NCBI RefSeq assembly: GCF_029867415.1
Contig: NC_081186.1
Location: 111,389,213-111,453,212, forward strand
DNA length: 64,000 nucleotides
Source: Vicia villosa
Lineage: Eukaryota; Streptophyta; Magnoliopsida; Fabales; Fabaceae
Direction: 5' to 3'
This document shows, piece after piece, positions 9,582-20,455 of this stretch; the first letter of the stretch is position 1; the number at the start of each line of letters is the position of its first letter. Made by a program: the position numbers and the translations under genes. Under the pieces are notes generated by a model that saw only the letters and a list, made by a program, of their open reading frames with translations, did no database searches and was not told where the DNA came from.

Positions 9582-10815
9582 CTAGCGAATGTGTCACATG
9601 GATGTAATATGTAAATTTATGAATGACTCTTTAGATTAAAAGTAAAATGTGTCACAACTTGTTGGTTTTGAGAAGGAAGGCCAAAAGAGCAAAGTGTGCA
9701 AAATGCATAAGGCATTGTATGGGCTTACACAAGCTCCAAGAGCTCGGAATAAGAAGACCGGTGGCTTCCTAAGAGAGAAGGAATTTGTAAAGTGTACAAC
9801 TGAATATGGTGTGTATTTCAAAAGGAGAAAAGGTGAGTTGTTAATACTTTGTCTCTTTGTAGATGATCTGTTAATCACATGTAACTGGAAGAAAGAAATT
9901 GAAGATTTCAAAGTTAACTTGAGCAATGAATTTAAGATGTCAGATATTGGCGACATCTCATACTTCATTGGAATTGAGTTCTACAAGTGTGGAAGATGGA
10001 TCATGATGCACCAAATAAGATATGCTAGTGAGATAGTCGAGAGATTTAAGATGGGGGATTGTAACACTGCTTCAACACCAGCTGAACCAAAACTGCAATT
10101 GACAAAGGATTCAAATGAAGATGATGTTAATCCAACACAATATAGAAGATTTATTGGATTATTGAGATATCTTTGTTATATAAAGCCTGACCTAGCATAT
10201 AATGTAGGCATGTTGAGTAGATTCATGTAGAAGCCAAATTTATCACATCTTGGAGCCACACAGAGGATACTGAGGTATCTTGACGGCACACTAGACTAGG
10301 TGATATTATTACCAATAACAGATGAAGGAAATAAGTGAAAAATTATGGGATACACTGACTCAAGTTGGCGTGGTGATGTGGAGGATAGAAAGTCCACAAT
10401 TAATTATGTGTTTATGTTAGGTGGTGCACCAATTTCTTGGAACTCAAGAAAGGAACTAGTAGTAGCATTGTCATCATGTGAAATAGAATACATATCAGTT
10501 TCCCTTTGTGTCTGTCGAGCAATATGGATGGTAAATCTAATTGATGAGATTGAAGTCAAGAATCATGAATCTATGACTATGAGAATTGATAACATGTTTG
10601 CTATCAACTTGACTAAGAACTTAATCGCACATGAAAGAAGTAAGCATATTGAAATTATATTTCACTATCTTAGAGAGAAAGTAAGCAATGGAAGGTTGTG
10701 TTTTGAGCATTGCAAAAGTGAGAATCAAATTGCTGACATAATGGCCAAAGTTGTGCAAGTTGAATTGTTCAAAAGATTGAGAAGCATGATGAATGTAGAA
10801 AGTCTAATAATGTGA
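9582..10815 (+). pseudogene. Ty1/copia RT and RNase H remnant, host of the Tat insertion
   Basis: Starting right at the Tat LTR border the plus strand reads a decayed form of the copia RT segment MDVKSAF (HMDVICKFMND). From 9649 to 10230 the frame has KALYGLTQAPRA, the catalytic LFVDDLL and YFIGIEF. After a stop at 10228-10230, sequence to 10345 is broken; then RNase H follows with YTDSSWRGD, LSSCEIEYIS and RIDNMFAINL. At least three stops interrupt the region. The N-terminal polyprotein (gag, protease, integrase, RT fingers) would lie beyond the other side of the Tat element, outside the window. Confidence 0.85.
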
Positions 10816-10826
10816 ATTAGATGATA

Positions 10827-11206
10827 TGTTGAAAGTACAATTCATAGTGTCATGTGTTACTTAGAAAACAAGTAACTAACTAAGTAGTTGTGAAAGTTCT
10901 GTTATGTAACAGAATTTGACTTAGGAAGTTGGTTGGACCAAAAGAAAATTACTTAAGTGTGTAAGTAATCTCAAGATATGTAGGTTTCTAACTTTGTAAA
11001 AAATCGAGTTAATGCAATATATACTCTATTCTTCCTCCATACTCTTTTTCTTTCAATCTTTATTTTTCTTCTCAATTTCTAAAGTGTGAAAAACAAACTT
11101 AAACATTAGAATCTTGTGTGTGCATCACTCGAGTGAGAAGAGCGTTTAATCAAATGGTTGCATTAATCAAATAAATTGATATTGTTCTAGAAATGCTTGT
11201 TCCAAC

Positions 11207-11207
<1 letters not shown>
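10827..11207 (+). repeat. Candidate 3' LTR of the copia remnant
   Basis: The stretch starts TGTTGAAAG 12 bases after the RNase H stop codon and can be closed at ...TTCCAACA, giving near-mirrored TG...CA ends. It contains a TATA-like CAATATATACTC near 11014 followed by a CT-rich leader, as LTRs often do. There is no second copy in the window to prove it, and no clear polypurine tract. Confidence 0.4.

Positions 11208-11209
<2 letters not shown>

Positions 11210-11260
<51 letters not shown>
11210..11260. repeat. (AT)n microsatellite
   Basis: About 25 uninterrupted AT units, directly after the candidate copia LTR. Confidence 0.97.
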
Positions 11261-11262
<2 letters not shown>

Positions 11263-12258
11263 TCTCACTTATACAGTGAATAATTATTATTAATATTATT
11301 ATTATTATTATTATAAATAAAGATTGATCCATGCAACTTTGTCTTTTTAGTCGAACATTGAAAGGCTAGTATTGGATGCAAGCATGGGGTCACATCTCAT
11401 CCACAAAACCTTCGTGAATAAAGATGCTGCGGATATACTTTCAAAACACTCACACTTTTTTTTGACAAGCACATATATAAAAATAAAAATAAAAATAAAA
11501 ATAAAATCAATAGATATATATTATTTTCTAAATAGGATAATATACTTTAAGAAAAAAAAAGATAAATCTAAAATAAAACATGTTTTTTAACCCAAAAAAA
11601 AAAACTACATACAACAGCGAGTTTTAATAGATGGCAAATATTTGGTCAAAAAAAAAAAAAAATAGATGGCAAATATTGCTGAGAATATAAATTCTATGAA
11701 CTTTGTAAAAATTATGATAACTTTTTCTGGGTTCCAGAACTTTCACGAAAAATAAATTATGCATTTTAAAGTAATTATTTTAAGATAATATATTAATATT
11801 TGTTGCATTCCAAGTGGAATATACAGTGGACACCGCCAATTGCAATAATTAGTTATACGTCAAAATCAGATTTGAAATTTGCGATATTCTTAAATGCATC
11901 TCTCTTTTTTTTATTTAATAATTAAATGCACTTTTTATAAGAAGTTAAAATTATGGTGTTACTAGTTTTTCTAGAAATTAAAGTTAATAAAAATGTAAAT
12001 TCTCCAAATTCTAAACAATTTACAAATATGAACATTTTGATTAATCAAATGGTATAACTAAATTATTGATTATCATAGTATTTTATTTTATTATATTTGT
12101 CTATAAATTTTATGTACACTTCCAATAAAGTTTTTGTTTGAATTATTCCTTTGGCAAAAGAAAATTTTAAATGGTGTCTTTGCAAATTTTCAGGAAGTAT
12201 TTGAAGGCTAGGTGAATCTTAATCTCACTTATTCATCTTTGACCCAAAACAACTTCAA

Positions 12259-12259
<1 letters not shown>
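11261..12259. other. AT-rich spacer, no gene seen
   Basis: It holds short (ATT)n at about 11287-11313, A-runs, and the small retroposon scar at 11626-11677. I see no coding signal. Confidence 0.6.
11626..11677 (+). repeat. Tiny retroposon insertion scar with 17-bp target duplication
   Basis: The 17-mer AATAGATGGCAAATATT occurs at 11626-11642 and again at 11661-11677. Between the copies is only TGGTC followed by a run of A. A long target duplication plus a poly(A) end is the mark of LINE-driven insertion; here nearly all of the inserted copy was truncated. Confidence 0.6.

Positions 12260-12345
<86 letters not shown>
12260..12345. repeat. (AT)n microsatellite, long
   Basis: About 42 AT units in one run. 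Apparent open frames here only read Ile-Tyr repeats. Confidence 0.97.
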
Positions 12346-12346
<1 letters not shown>

Positions 12347-12790
12347 ATTATGATAGAATTTTTTGTTGTTGATGGTGATAATGAATTTTCATAAGACGAC
12401 CTTAATAATGTGTTCAATAATAAGAAATATATATGTAAATATTTTGACGATCAAGTTATTTACGACTATGAGTGATAGATTCAAAGTTTTAGAATATTGT
12501 ATGCTTGAGATTGAATTACATTCTTACTTTATAACAGGAGTTTAGAATTTTGAGGTTATAGAACCTTCTATCTATCTTAGATGTCATATGTTAGAAGATT
12601 TTGCATAGTACTTTTTAATGGTGTGTCTAATGGTCTTTAGAAATCATTTAATTTTGACCATATGTATTACTAGAGCAAACTATCTCTAAATTTTGATATA
12701 ATATGAGCTTTTTCAAAGTTAGCTTCCTTAGTGAGCTAACATTAATGAATCTAATTGTCCATCATGACGCTTTTGGAATGCTTGACCAAC
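12346..12790. other. AT-rich spacer, no gene seen
   Basis: No motif or coding signal recognised. Confidence 0.5.
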
Positions 12791-13140
12791 CTCTAATTCG
12801 TATGAAGCTAGAGCATGACCACCTTATCTTTTTAAAATTGTGAGTTGTTCTTTGGATATGAATTCCATCAACGGCCTCATAGGACTGTTAGACGACCTCC
12901 GTTATATGGCCTCCATTAGATGACCTCCAACTAATATGAAGCTAAAATATGACTACTCTATGATCTTAAAATCGTGAGTCATTTTTTGAATATGGATGCC
13001 ATCAACTGTCTCATGTCTCATAAGATCATTAATAACCTCTAATTAGTATGAAGTTAGAATATGACCACTCTGAGATCTTAAAATTCTAAGTCGTATTTTG
13101 GATATAGATGCCATCAGCTACCTCATAGGATCCTTAGATA
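12791..13140. repeat. Three-copy degenerate tandem repeat (112-134 bp units)
   Basis: Unit starts are at 12791, 12925 and 13037. Each unit has a core of CTCTAATT, GTATGAAGCTAGA, ATATGACCACTCT, a TTTTGGATATG segment and GATGCCATCA. Units differ by scattered substitutions and small indels, so the array is old. Confidence 0.75.
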
Positions 13141-14679
13141 GATCGGATGATCTCGAATAGATGCATTGATAGCGAATGATCTGAGCTCTCATACTTAATG
13201 GTAAGACCGTGAATGAGTTGGACCTTTACCTAAAAAAAAAGTTATCTAACACTAATTTTATAAAAGTCAAAAGTTGAAATAGGAGGCAAATGAAGATTAA
13301 GAAAACACTTATTAAATAATTAAATTTAACAAAAAAATTTGATTACATAATTAAACTCATAATTATTGAAGTTCACTTAGAGACTAACTATTGGAAGAAT
13401 TCAAGTTTAAATTATGAATTTCCAAATCCATTATCCTAAAAACCGTTAATTTCTCTATATCATAAATAAAATTCTAGAAAAACTTATAAACTCAAGTAAA
13501 AACTTTAATTGCTAAAATTTCAATATATGAACTACATTTTATGATTGCATAATTTCAAAAAGTGAATGAAGATCCTTTTGTCTCTTCCATATTCTAAGAG
13601 GCAACAAGAATAATAGGCTAAGGAGAAAGATGAACTCTAGCATGAAATAGATAAAAATAAAGTTACCCACCCATAATATGCTCAATTTTGATGTTGACAT
13701 TGGTGTACATGTTAACCAATATCATGTGGCACACTTAATATATACTCATGTCCTAAATATACAATTTAGAACTTTGTTCATACAAATTTAAAAGAGTATT
13801 TTTTGAAAGTTGCCACTTTTATTAAGTAAAATATTTGTTTGACATTGATCTAGACACAAAAACTCTGCAAATAGAGATGCATGCATGTATCACAAGAACT
13901 TCAAATAAAAAAATTGTGTGAATGAAAGGAATCAAACTTCAGCAAAAATTGATTATCTTTTTATAACAATTAAAAATAAACAAATTAGAATTCAAAAGCA
14001 TAAATATAATATTTTCTACAACATAGCAAATGGCAAATAAATGAAAATTAAAAGTGATGAGAAAATTATTAGAACATTACTAAAAGTTTAATATTATAAT
14101 TAGGAGTGATAAAACATGTTTGACCTTTGGAATATGTTCATTTTATCTTAATTCTTTTTTTAGGATTTGTCAAAATTATATTTTAATCTTTTAATATATT
14201 CGTCAGTTCTGTGTTTTATTAAATAATTTTTAAATTAAAAAGGTGCAGTCTTTGTGAATCCTCTCTATTTCATCTTATTTTTTTCAAAACGAAATAAAAT
14301 TTTAAATTCGCATCTATACAATAGTATGTTCCATTCTAGTTTTATCAAATTTTTGTAGGATCGATCTAAATAAAATAGACATATCTATTTGTCATCCCTA
14401 TAATATGACATAGGTGGATGGAAAAATCAGTTAAATGAATATAAACGGTTGATTTAAGATTTAATCGTAGCATTTATTTATTTATTTACGATGTAATATT
14501 AATATTAAATTTTATTAATATTTATAATTTTTTTAAAAAATAATTATAATATAATTATTAAAAAAATTAAAAGAAAAAAAGTAAGAAATAAAATAAATGA
14601 TTGTCGGTGGATTCATGAAATTTTGATGAACTGCCAAGCTAAGCCAAGTAAGGTTGACACTTTTTTACACCAACTACTT
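13141..14679. other. AT-rich spacer upstream of the ABA receptor gene
   Basis: Long A and T runs; no coding signal or clear transposon ends seen. The last few hundred bases must include the promoter of the gene at 14795. I found no strong ABRE (ACGTG core) here by eye. Confidence 0.5.
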
Positions 14680-14765
14680 TCTTTTCTCTCTCTCTCTTTC
14701 TCTTTCTCTTTCTTTCTCAAGCTTATCCCTCACCACCACTTGTTCTATCTTCTTCTTCTTCTTCT
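14680..14765 (+). promoter_or_regulatory. Pyrimidine-rich leader of the PYL gene
   Basis: A CTCTCT/CTTT tract at about 14680-14718 and a (CTT)n run at about 14748-14765 precede the ATG at 14795. Such tracts are common in plant 5' untranslated leaders and core promoters (Y patch). The transcription start is not determined. Confidence 0.45.
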
Positions 14766-14794
14766 AGCCATCAAAACCATAATCATCCATCAAC

Positions 14795-16154
14795 ATGAAC
14801 AACGGTGGTGAACATCACACCGCTATTGAAACACAGTACATAAGAAGACATCACAAACATGATTTAAGAGACAATCAGTGTTCCTCTGCTCTTGTTAAAC
14901 ACATCAAAGCCCCTGTTCATCTTGTTAGTTTTTTTTCACTTTTTCTTTCAACAATTTAACTTTTTTTGGTTTTTTCTCAATTGGGTTTCTCTTTTTTAAG
15001 GGTTTGATTGATTTGGTGGAATAAAAAAAGAAACTTTTTTTTTTTCACTTCTTTAAAGATCTTGACTTTTACTTGTTTTTGAGGTGGTTTCTATTGGATT
15101 TTTGTGTGTGTCTGTCTTTCTTTGTAATGGATTCTTATTCTAGATTTGGGTTTTATGTGGGAGTTGTAAAAATTGAATTTTTATGCTCATATTTGTAAGG
15201 GTGTTGTAAAAATTGAATTTTTCACCTTAAAGATGCAATTTTTGATTGGTTTATGGCTGTGATATGATTTTTTTGGAAAAGGGTTGTTTTCATTTTGGAT
15301 AGAGAAACAAAATCAGAAAAATTAAAGGCTGGATTTGGATTTGTTGATTTTTAGTAATTGAGATTTGTGATGTGATGTTGTAATTTTGTGTGAAAAGGGG
15401 TTTTTGATTGTTCTAATTATTTGTATTTTTTTTCTTCAGGTTTGGTCTTTGGTTAGAAGATTTGATCAGCCACAGAAATATAAACCATTTGTTAGCAGAT
15501 GTATTATGCAAGGTGATCTTGGCATTGGAAGTGTTAGAGAAGTGAATGTTAAATCTGGTCTTCCAGCTACAACTAGTACTGAGAGGTTGGAACAGCTTGA
15601 TGATGAAGAACATATTCTCGGTATCAGAATTGTTGGTGGTGATCATAGGCTCAGGGTATGTATGAATCATCCTTGTGATAAATCTGTTTGTTTTGTGAAC
15701 TGTTTGATCTGATTATGATTGTGTGAATGTTGCAATTTCATTGTAATCTTGGTTACTCAATTCATTTTATATGTTATGTTGATACTAAGAAATATATTTG
15801 CTAGTTTTTTAGTGGCAAGAATGTGGGAGTTTGCGGGTTTGAACTAACGCTCTTGCATCTGATGTCCTTACACAGCTACTAACTTTGCTAGTTTTATTAT
15901 CAGATGTGAACTGTGTGTTATTGAATTTGCAGAATTATTCTTCCATAATCACTGTGCATCCGGAGGTTATTGATGGAAGACCAGGAACAATGGTGATTGA
16001 ATCATTTGTCGTGGACGTGCCTGAAGGGAACACGAAAGATGAAACGTGTTACTTTGTAGAGGCGTTGATCAGGTGCAATTTGAGTTCTTTAGCTGATGTC
16101 TCGGAGAGGATGGCCGTGCAGGGTCGAACCGATCCTATCAATATCAATCAATAA
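14795..16154 (+). CDS. PYL9-like: ABA receptor PYR/PYL/RCAR family, PYL7/8/9 type, three exons
   Basis: The exons are 14795-14923, 15440-15655 and 15933-16154, all at codon boundaries with GT..AG introns, giving 188 residues. The product binds abscisic acid in cytosol and nucleus and then inhibits clade A PP2C phosphatases, releasing SnRK2 kinases. Visible motifs are the START-like fold, the gate SGLPA (82-86) and the latch HRL (112-114). ABA-contact positions inferred from PYR1 are K58, E91, Y117, E138 and N164. Pro59 follows the contact lysine where PYR1 has His60; that change favours monomers in PYR1 studies. The start MNNGG followed by [10 protein letters not shown] is typical of PYL7-9. 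The gene converges on the PPR gene. Intron 2 carries a SINE-like fragment. Subgroup call is firm; ortholog choice between PYL7, 8 and 9 is less so. Confidence 0.95.
15803..15880 (-). repeat. Possible tRNA-derived SINE head in PYL intron 2
   Basis: On the minus strand TAGCTGTGTAAGGACA resembles a pol III A box, and AGTTCAAACCC lies about 30 bases further on like a B box. The spacing suits a tRNA-derived SINE head. The body and A-tail are not clear. Confidence 0.35.
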
Positions 16155-17289
16155 GAATGTATAAAGGGAGAAAGAAGTCGAGTTTCGCCATACAAAATTT
16201 ATGATCCTTTGATTTCTGATCCCAAGTCTTCCAAGTGTGGAGTATGGTTGGAAATATGAATTTTATTCCTTCCTGTGTTCCTCAGAAGTTTTGGATGTTT
16301 TATTTTTCTTCTCTTATCATGGACACATTCTCCTCCCCAAACCATATCCCTACAACTTTTTTAGCTGTGTGTTCTTGTTTCGAAAACTGAAGTTAGGATC
16401 CTCTCGGTGATTGTTCGGTCAGCGGAGAGGATCTCAACTCTAGTTTCTGTATGAGAATCTAGATTTCATAAGCAGAAGTGAGTTTGGGAATGGAAAAGTT
16501 GTTTCTTTTACCTGTTAAATTCTTCTTGGATTTTGTGGATGTTGTTCTGTTATTACAGTTATTTGTAAATACTTTTGTTGGAAAAGAAAAAGACTATTTA
16601 TGGAGTCATTTGTGCTTTTTGTTTAGTAGCAAAATAGAAAGAATTAGTTACTTTTCTTCTTACAAGTAGTGTCAGCTATGTATTTTACATTCTCCTTGTT
16701 TAGGACTTTGTTTTGTTTAGAACACAATAAAACATGTTTTGCTACTAGTTCTTCTTTCAAGTATTGCAAGTACCTTAAACTCAACTTGTCCTTTTCTTTT
16801 GTTGCCTTTTTATAAGGAAGAAAAATGCCTCTATTAAGAAAGTGTTTCAAAACAATATGAGAATTTATTAAAAAAGTTCTCGAGATGAACGATAAAATCA
16901 TGGTATTGCATAGAACATAATGACCAAAGTTAATCTACGAAGCCGACCTCACTTAATGGGATAAACTGTTGTTGCATGAATCGGTACAATTATTTTATGC
17001 ATACCACTTTCATGTGTGTAGGATGTACGATATCACAATTCTTTTATGTTGTAAATCATACAATATTGCAAATGGTTAACATACTCAGAATTTAATATCC
17101 TACTGAACCAAAGCTCTATAGCACTTGTTGGGAAAATCAATATCTGAGTCACAAATTGTAGTCTGGTAGATGTTTGTAACTTAACTTGCATGGTATCCTG
17201 ATGATGATGTTGTTGACTCCCAAGTAAAGTATCTGTTCCAACCTTTTCATTATGTGACTTGCTGAAGAAGTAAACTATTTAAGGTGAAC
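16155..17289. other. PYL 3' flank and intergenic spacer
   Basis: The first few hundred bases should hold the PYL 3' untranslated region. No other gene is seen. The spacer ends at SINE-derived repeats beside the PPR stop codon. Confidence 0.5.
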
Positions 17290-17572
17290 AGATCAAGTTT
17301 TTTTCTAAGAGGTTGCTTTCAGAAATGGAACTCGTAAACCTTCTGTCACAAGGCATCAACCTTACCGTTGCGCCAAGACTCACCCTCAACAAGAGCAAGA
17401 AACGGATCAAGTTTTTGCAACAACGCTCGCCCTCAACAAAATCAAGAAACGGATCAAGTTTTTTCCTATGAAGAGGTCGCTTTCAGAATTTGAACTCATA
17501 AACCTTCTATCACAAGGCATCAATCTTACTGTTGCGCAAAGACTCGCCCGCAACAAGAGTAAAATGCTTAAA
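17290..17572 (-). repeat. Tandem pieces of an Au-like tRNA-derived SINE
   Basis: Two similar copies start at 17309 and 17473 on the plus strand, a period of 164, with a partial third piece at about 17395-17460. On the minus strand each copy contains TTGGCGCAACGGTAAGGTTG (or its diverged form), matching the A-box region of Au-type SINEs, followed by a degenerate B-box region near GAGTTC. The internal words GGATCAAGTTTTT recur at the joints, as expected for tandem or serial insertion. The pieces end about 20 bases before the PPR stop codon and are probably transcribed in the PPR 3' untranslated region. Confidence 0.7.
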
Positions 17573-17593
17573 GTTTTTCTGTTTAGTCTCTTT

Positions 17594-20455
17594 TTACCAA
17601 CAATCATTACAGGCACATTTTCCGTCCTTAAAATGGTGAAAACGGCCAGCATCTTTAAGTAAAATCTCGCAATTTCGAGCCAAAGAAATGTACTTTGCAA
17701 CTGTATGACAGTCGCAACAAATTCTCGTGTTCTTAACAACCCTAATTGGTGATCCACCTTTCATTTTCATTACTCCATATACCATTGCCAACTTCTCTGT
17801 GTGACTCAGAAGAATCTTCTCTTTCTCATTGTCATCAATGTTATGACATACACAACTGAGATCAGCTACATAACCAAGATTTTGTATCTCGGAAATTAAT
17901 CGATATAGCTCGAAATATATTTCTCCTTGTTCTGGATGTGGTTTTCCATATGTCGAAAACATATGAATACGCTGATTAACTTGTGTCCAGCTCCAAACAG
18001 GTGGACTTCTCATCCCCAAAGCAATCATCAAGCATTTAACACGTTCCACGTCATCCCATTGGTTTAAACTCGAATATAAATTCATCATCAACACGTAGTT
18101 AGCAGAATTATTCGGTTCCATCTTGAAAAGCTTCTCTGCTGCAATCTCTGCTAGCTTAATGTTTTTGTGAATTCTGCAGGCTTTAAGAAGAGCACCCCAA
18201 ATACTCGCATCCGGCTTTATTGGCATAGTTTTGATGAAATCTGAAGCTTCATCAAGAAAACCAGCTTTTCCAAGAAGGTCTACCATGCAACAGTAGTGCT
18301 CAATCGTTGGAATAATATTATAATCTTCTTGCATACTGTCAAAGAATTTCCATCCTTCATCGACTAAACCTGAATTCTTGCAGCCAGATAGAAGAGCTGT
18401 GAATGTTATCGCGTCAGGTCTAATGCCCTTTTCGCGCATTTTGTCATAGAGAATCATTACCTCTTCACCATGGCCATGTATAGCATGTCCCATCATCATG
18501 CAATTCCAACAAGCAAGCGTTTTCTCTTGAATTTTGCTAAAAACATTATGTGCTACTTCTAATTTTCCTGCTTTAATATACATATCAATGAGCGCTGTTT
18601 CAACGTATATATCATCTGCGATCCCAAGTCTCATACTAAAGCAGTGAATCTCTTCGCCTTTCTTCAACAGAGACAGTCCTGCACATGCACGAAGTAAGCT
18701 GCAAATCGTTGCCGAGTGAGGTTTTACATTTTCGGCTTGCATTTTGCTGAAAATCTGTAGGGCATTGGTGTATTTCCCGTTTTGAGAACATCCTGATATC
18801 AAAGCAGTCCAAGACACCACACTAGGAGTAACTCCAGAACTTTTGATCCGATTCATCACAGCCAAAGCTTCCTTGATCCGGCCTCGCATTGAATAACCTG
18901 AAACGAAACAATTCCATGTCACCAAATCAGGTTCTATCCCTTCCTCCTCCATCTGATTCAATAGTTCTTCGGCGTCACCAAACAGTCCCTTGAAGGAGTA
19001 ACCTGATATCAATGAATTCCAGGTATAGATATTTTTGTTCTTCGCGTGACGGAACACTGCATGAGCCTTTTCTAAGCAATCATTCTTAACATACATATCC
19101 ACCAATGTAGTGCAAACATAGACATCACAGTTAAGACTACTTCTCATTACGTAACCATGGATTTCTTTCCCGAATTTAAACAAACCTAATTCAATAACTG
19201 CCTTTAGAGCACTAGTTACCGAGCATGAATCTGGCTTGAAGCCTGCATAACACAAGCTCCGAAAACTAGTGAGAACCTTTTCGTATGACCCCTGAAGAAC
19301 ATAACCCGACAAAACCGAATTGCAAGTTATAATATCAGGTTTAACACCAGAACACTTCATTTCTTTGACGATAACATCGAATGCATCACTCACACAACCA
19401 TCAACCGTATAACTCGAAATTATCGAGTTCCAAGATGATAAGCTACGATTACAAACCTCCATCGAATCAAAAACTGCTCTAGCTAGTTCAAATCTATTGT
19501 TTCTAGAGTACATACTAATAATGGAATTGCAAACTAAAGTATTCGAAACTAGTCCAAATCTTAAAGCATACCCATGAAGCTGTTTTCCTTCATTGAGAGC
19601 TCTTAATTTTCCACATGCTTGCAACATCTTAACAATGATACCAGGAGTAGCCTTTGCAGAAACTCTCTGCATATTACCAAACAATTCTAAGGCATTCTTC
19701 CATTTCTCGCTCCTCAAATTCGCCATAACTACCGTATTCCACAAAAAATCTTCTTGATATCGAGTCTCATGAAATACTTGATTTGCCTTATCTATACTCA
19801 AACATTTCTCATAGAAATTGATCAATGCACAATTCAAGTGTACATCATCATGAAACCCTTTCTTGATCAAACAAGCATGAATTTCCAAACCAACATATAA
19901 ATCTCTTAAAGCCAAACAAATTTTCATAACAAAGGTGAAAGCTTTACTATCAAATTCCACACCTTTACTATGCAATTCATTGAAAACCACCAGAATCTCA
20001 AATGGGTCACCTCCAAAACTTTCAAATTCTTCCATAAAAGAATTGTACAAAAGATAATTCCTGGCAAAACCCACAAAGAACACTTTTATTGCTGACACAA
20101 AATCACCAAACTCCAAATAGTTTCTCATCATGGTTCCATCCATTGTAGTAAAGTTAACATTTTTAGGGCTTTTAACCATCTGGGCATGCATTTCTTTGAC
20201 AGAATTCAAAGTTCTTAACTCATTGGATTCATCATAAGGGTGAAAAAAAGGAGAAATTTTTTGTGGTGAGAATTGAATAGAAGAAGAAGGAGGAAAATGG
20301 GTGTCTGGAATTGGAAGAGAAATCAAAGGGGGTGAAAGGCTTTTAGGTAGCATGTGATTTTTTTTAGGGTTTTGATGAGAATAAGGATTAAGATGATGAA
20401 AAGGGGATAGATTATCTATGAAGATTTGTTGCTTAGAAAAATTACAAAAAGTCAT
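17594..20455 (-). CDS. Pentatricopeptide repeat protein, PLS class with E and DYW domains (At4g01030-like)
   Basis: A single 953-codon exon, usual for this family. The N-terminal 70 residues are rich in Ser, Pro, Phe and His without a clear helix, a possible organellar targeting region. From about residue 120 to 740 it has P, L and S repeats, many with WNSLISGY or WNCMMMGH type ends. The E/E+ region follows (about 740-840) and then a DYW domain (about 858-953). Zinc ligands of the DYW cytidine-deaminase fold are present: HxE at 885-887, CxxC at 913-916, and CxC at 947-949 near the end. The last three residues are DCW instead of DYW. Such proteins bind organelle RNA and specify C-to-U editing. 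The whole layout resembles Arabidopsis At4g01030 as I recall it. The RNA target is unknown. Start: first ATG of the frame. Confidence 0.94.
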   Translation of the reverse strand: MTFCNFSKQQIFIDNLSPFHHLNPYSHQNPKKNHMLPKSLSPPLISLPIPDTHFPPSSSIQFSPQKISPFFHPYDESNELRTLNSVKEMHAQMVKSPKNVNFTTMDGTMMRNYLEFGDFVSAIKVFFVGFARNYLLYNSFMEEFESFGGDPFEILVVFNELHSKGVEFDSKAFTFVMKICLALRDLYVGLEIHACLIKKGFHDDVHLNCALINFYEKCLSIDKANQVFHETRYQEDFLWNTVVMANLRSEKWKNALELFGNMQRVSAKATPGIIVKMLQACGKLRALNEGKQLHGYALRFGLVSNTLVCNSIISMYSRNNRFELARAVFDSMEVCNRSLSSWNSIISSYTVDGCVSDAFDVIVKEMKCSGVKPDIITCNSVLSGYVLQGSYEKVLTSFRSLCYAGFKPDSCSVTSALKAVIELGLFKFGKEIHGYVMRSSLNCDVYVCTTLVDMYVKNDCLEKAHAVFRHAKNKNIYTWNSLISGYSFKGLFGDAEELLNQMEEEGIEPDLVTWNCFVSGYSMRGRIKEALAVMNRIKSSGVTPSVVSWTALISGCSQNGKYTNALQIFSKMQAENVKPHSATICSLLRACAGLSLLKKGEEIHCFSMRLGIADDIYVETALIDMYIKAGKLEVAHNVFSKIQEKTLACWNCMMMGHAIHGHGEEVMILYDKMREKGIRPDAITFTALLSGCKNSGLVDEGWKFFDSMQEDYNIIPTIEHYCCMVDLLGKAGFLDEASDFIKTMPIKPDASIWGALLKACRIHKNIKLAEIAAEKLFKMEPNNSANYVLMMNLYSSLNQWDDVERVKCLMIALGMRSPPVWSWTQVNQRIHMFSTYGKPHPEQGEIYFELYRLISEIQNLGYVADLSCVCHNIDDNEKEKILLSHTEKLAMVYGVMKMKGGSPIRVVKNTRICCDCHTVAKYISLARNCEILLKDAGRFHHFKDGKCACNDCW

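Noticed and set aside
11150..11332. Frame with a long Ile-Tyr run, and similar ones at 12212-12417 and 26063-26248
   Set aside because: Produced by (AT)n repeats.
17407..17757. Minus-strand 116-codon frame overlapping the PPR 3' end
   Set aside because: Lies in another frame across the PPR C terminus and SINE pieces; no independent coding signal.
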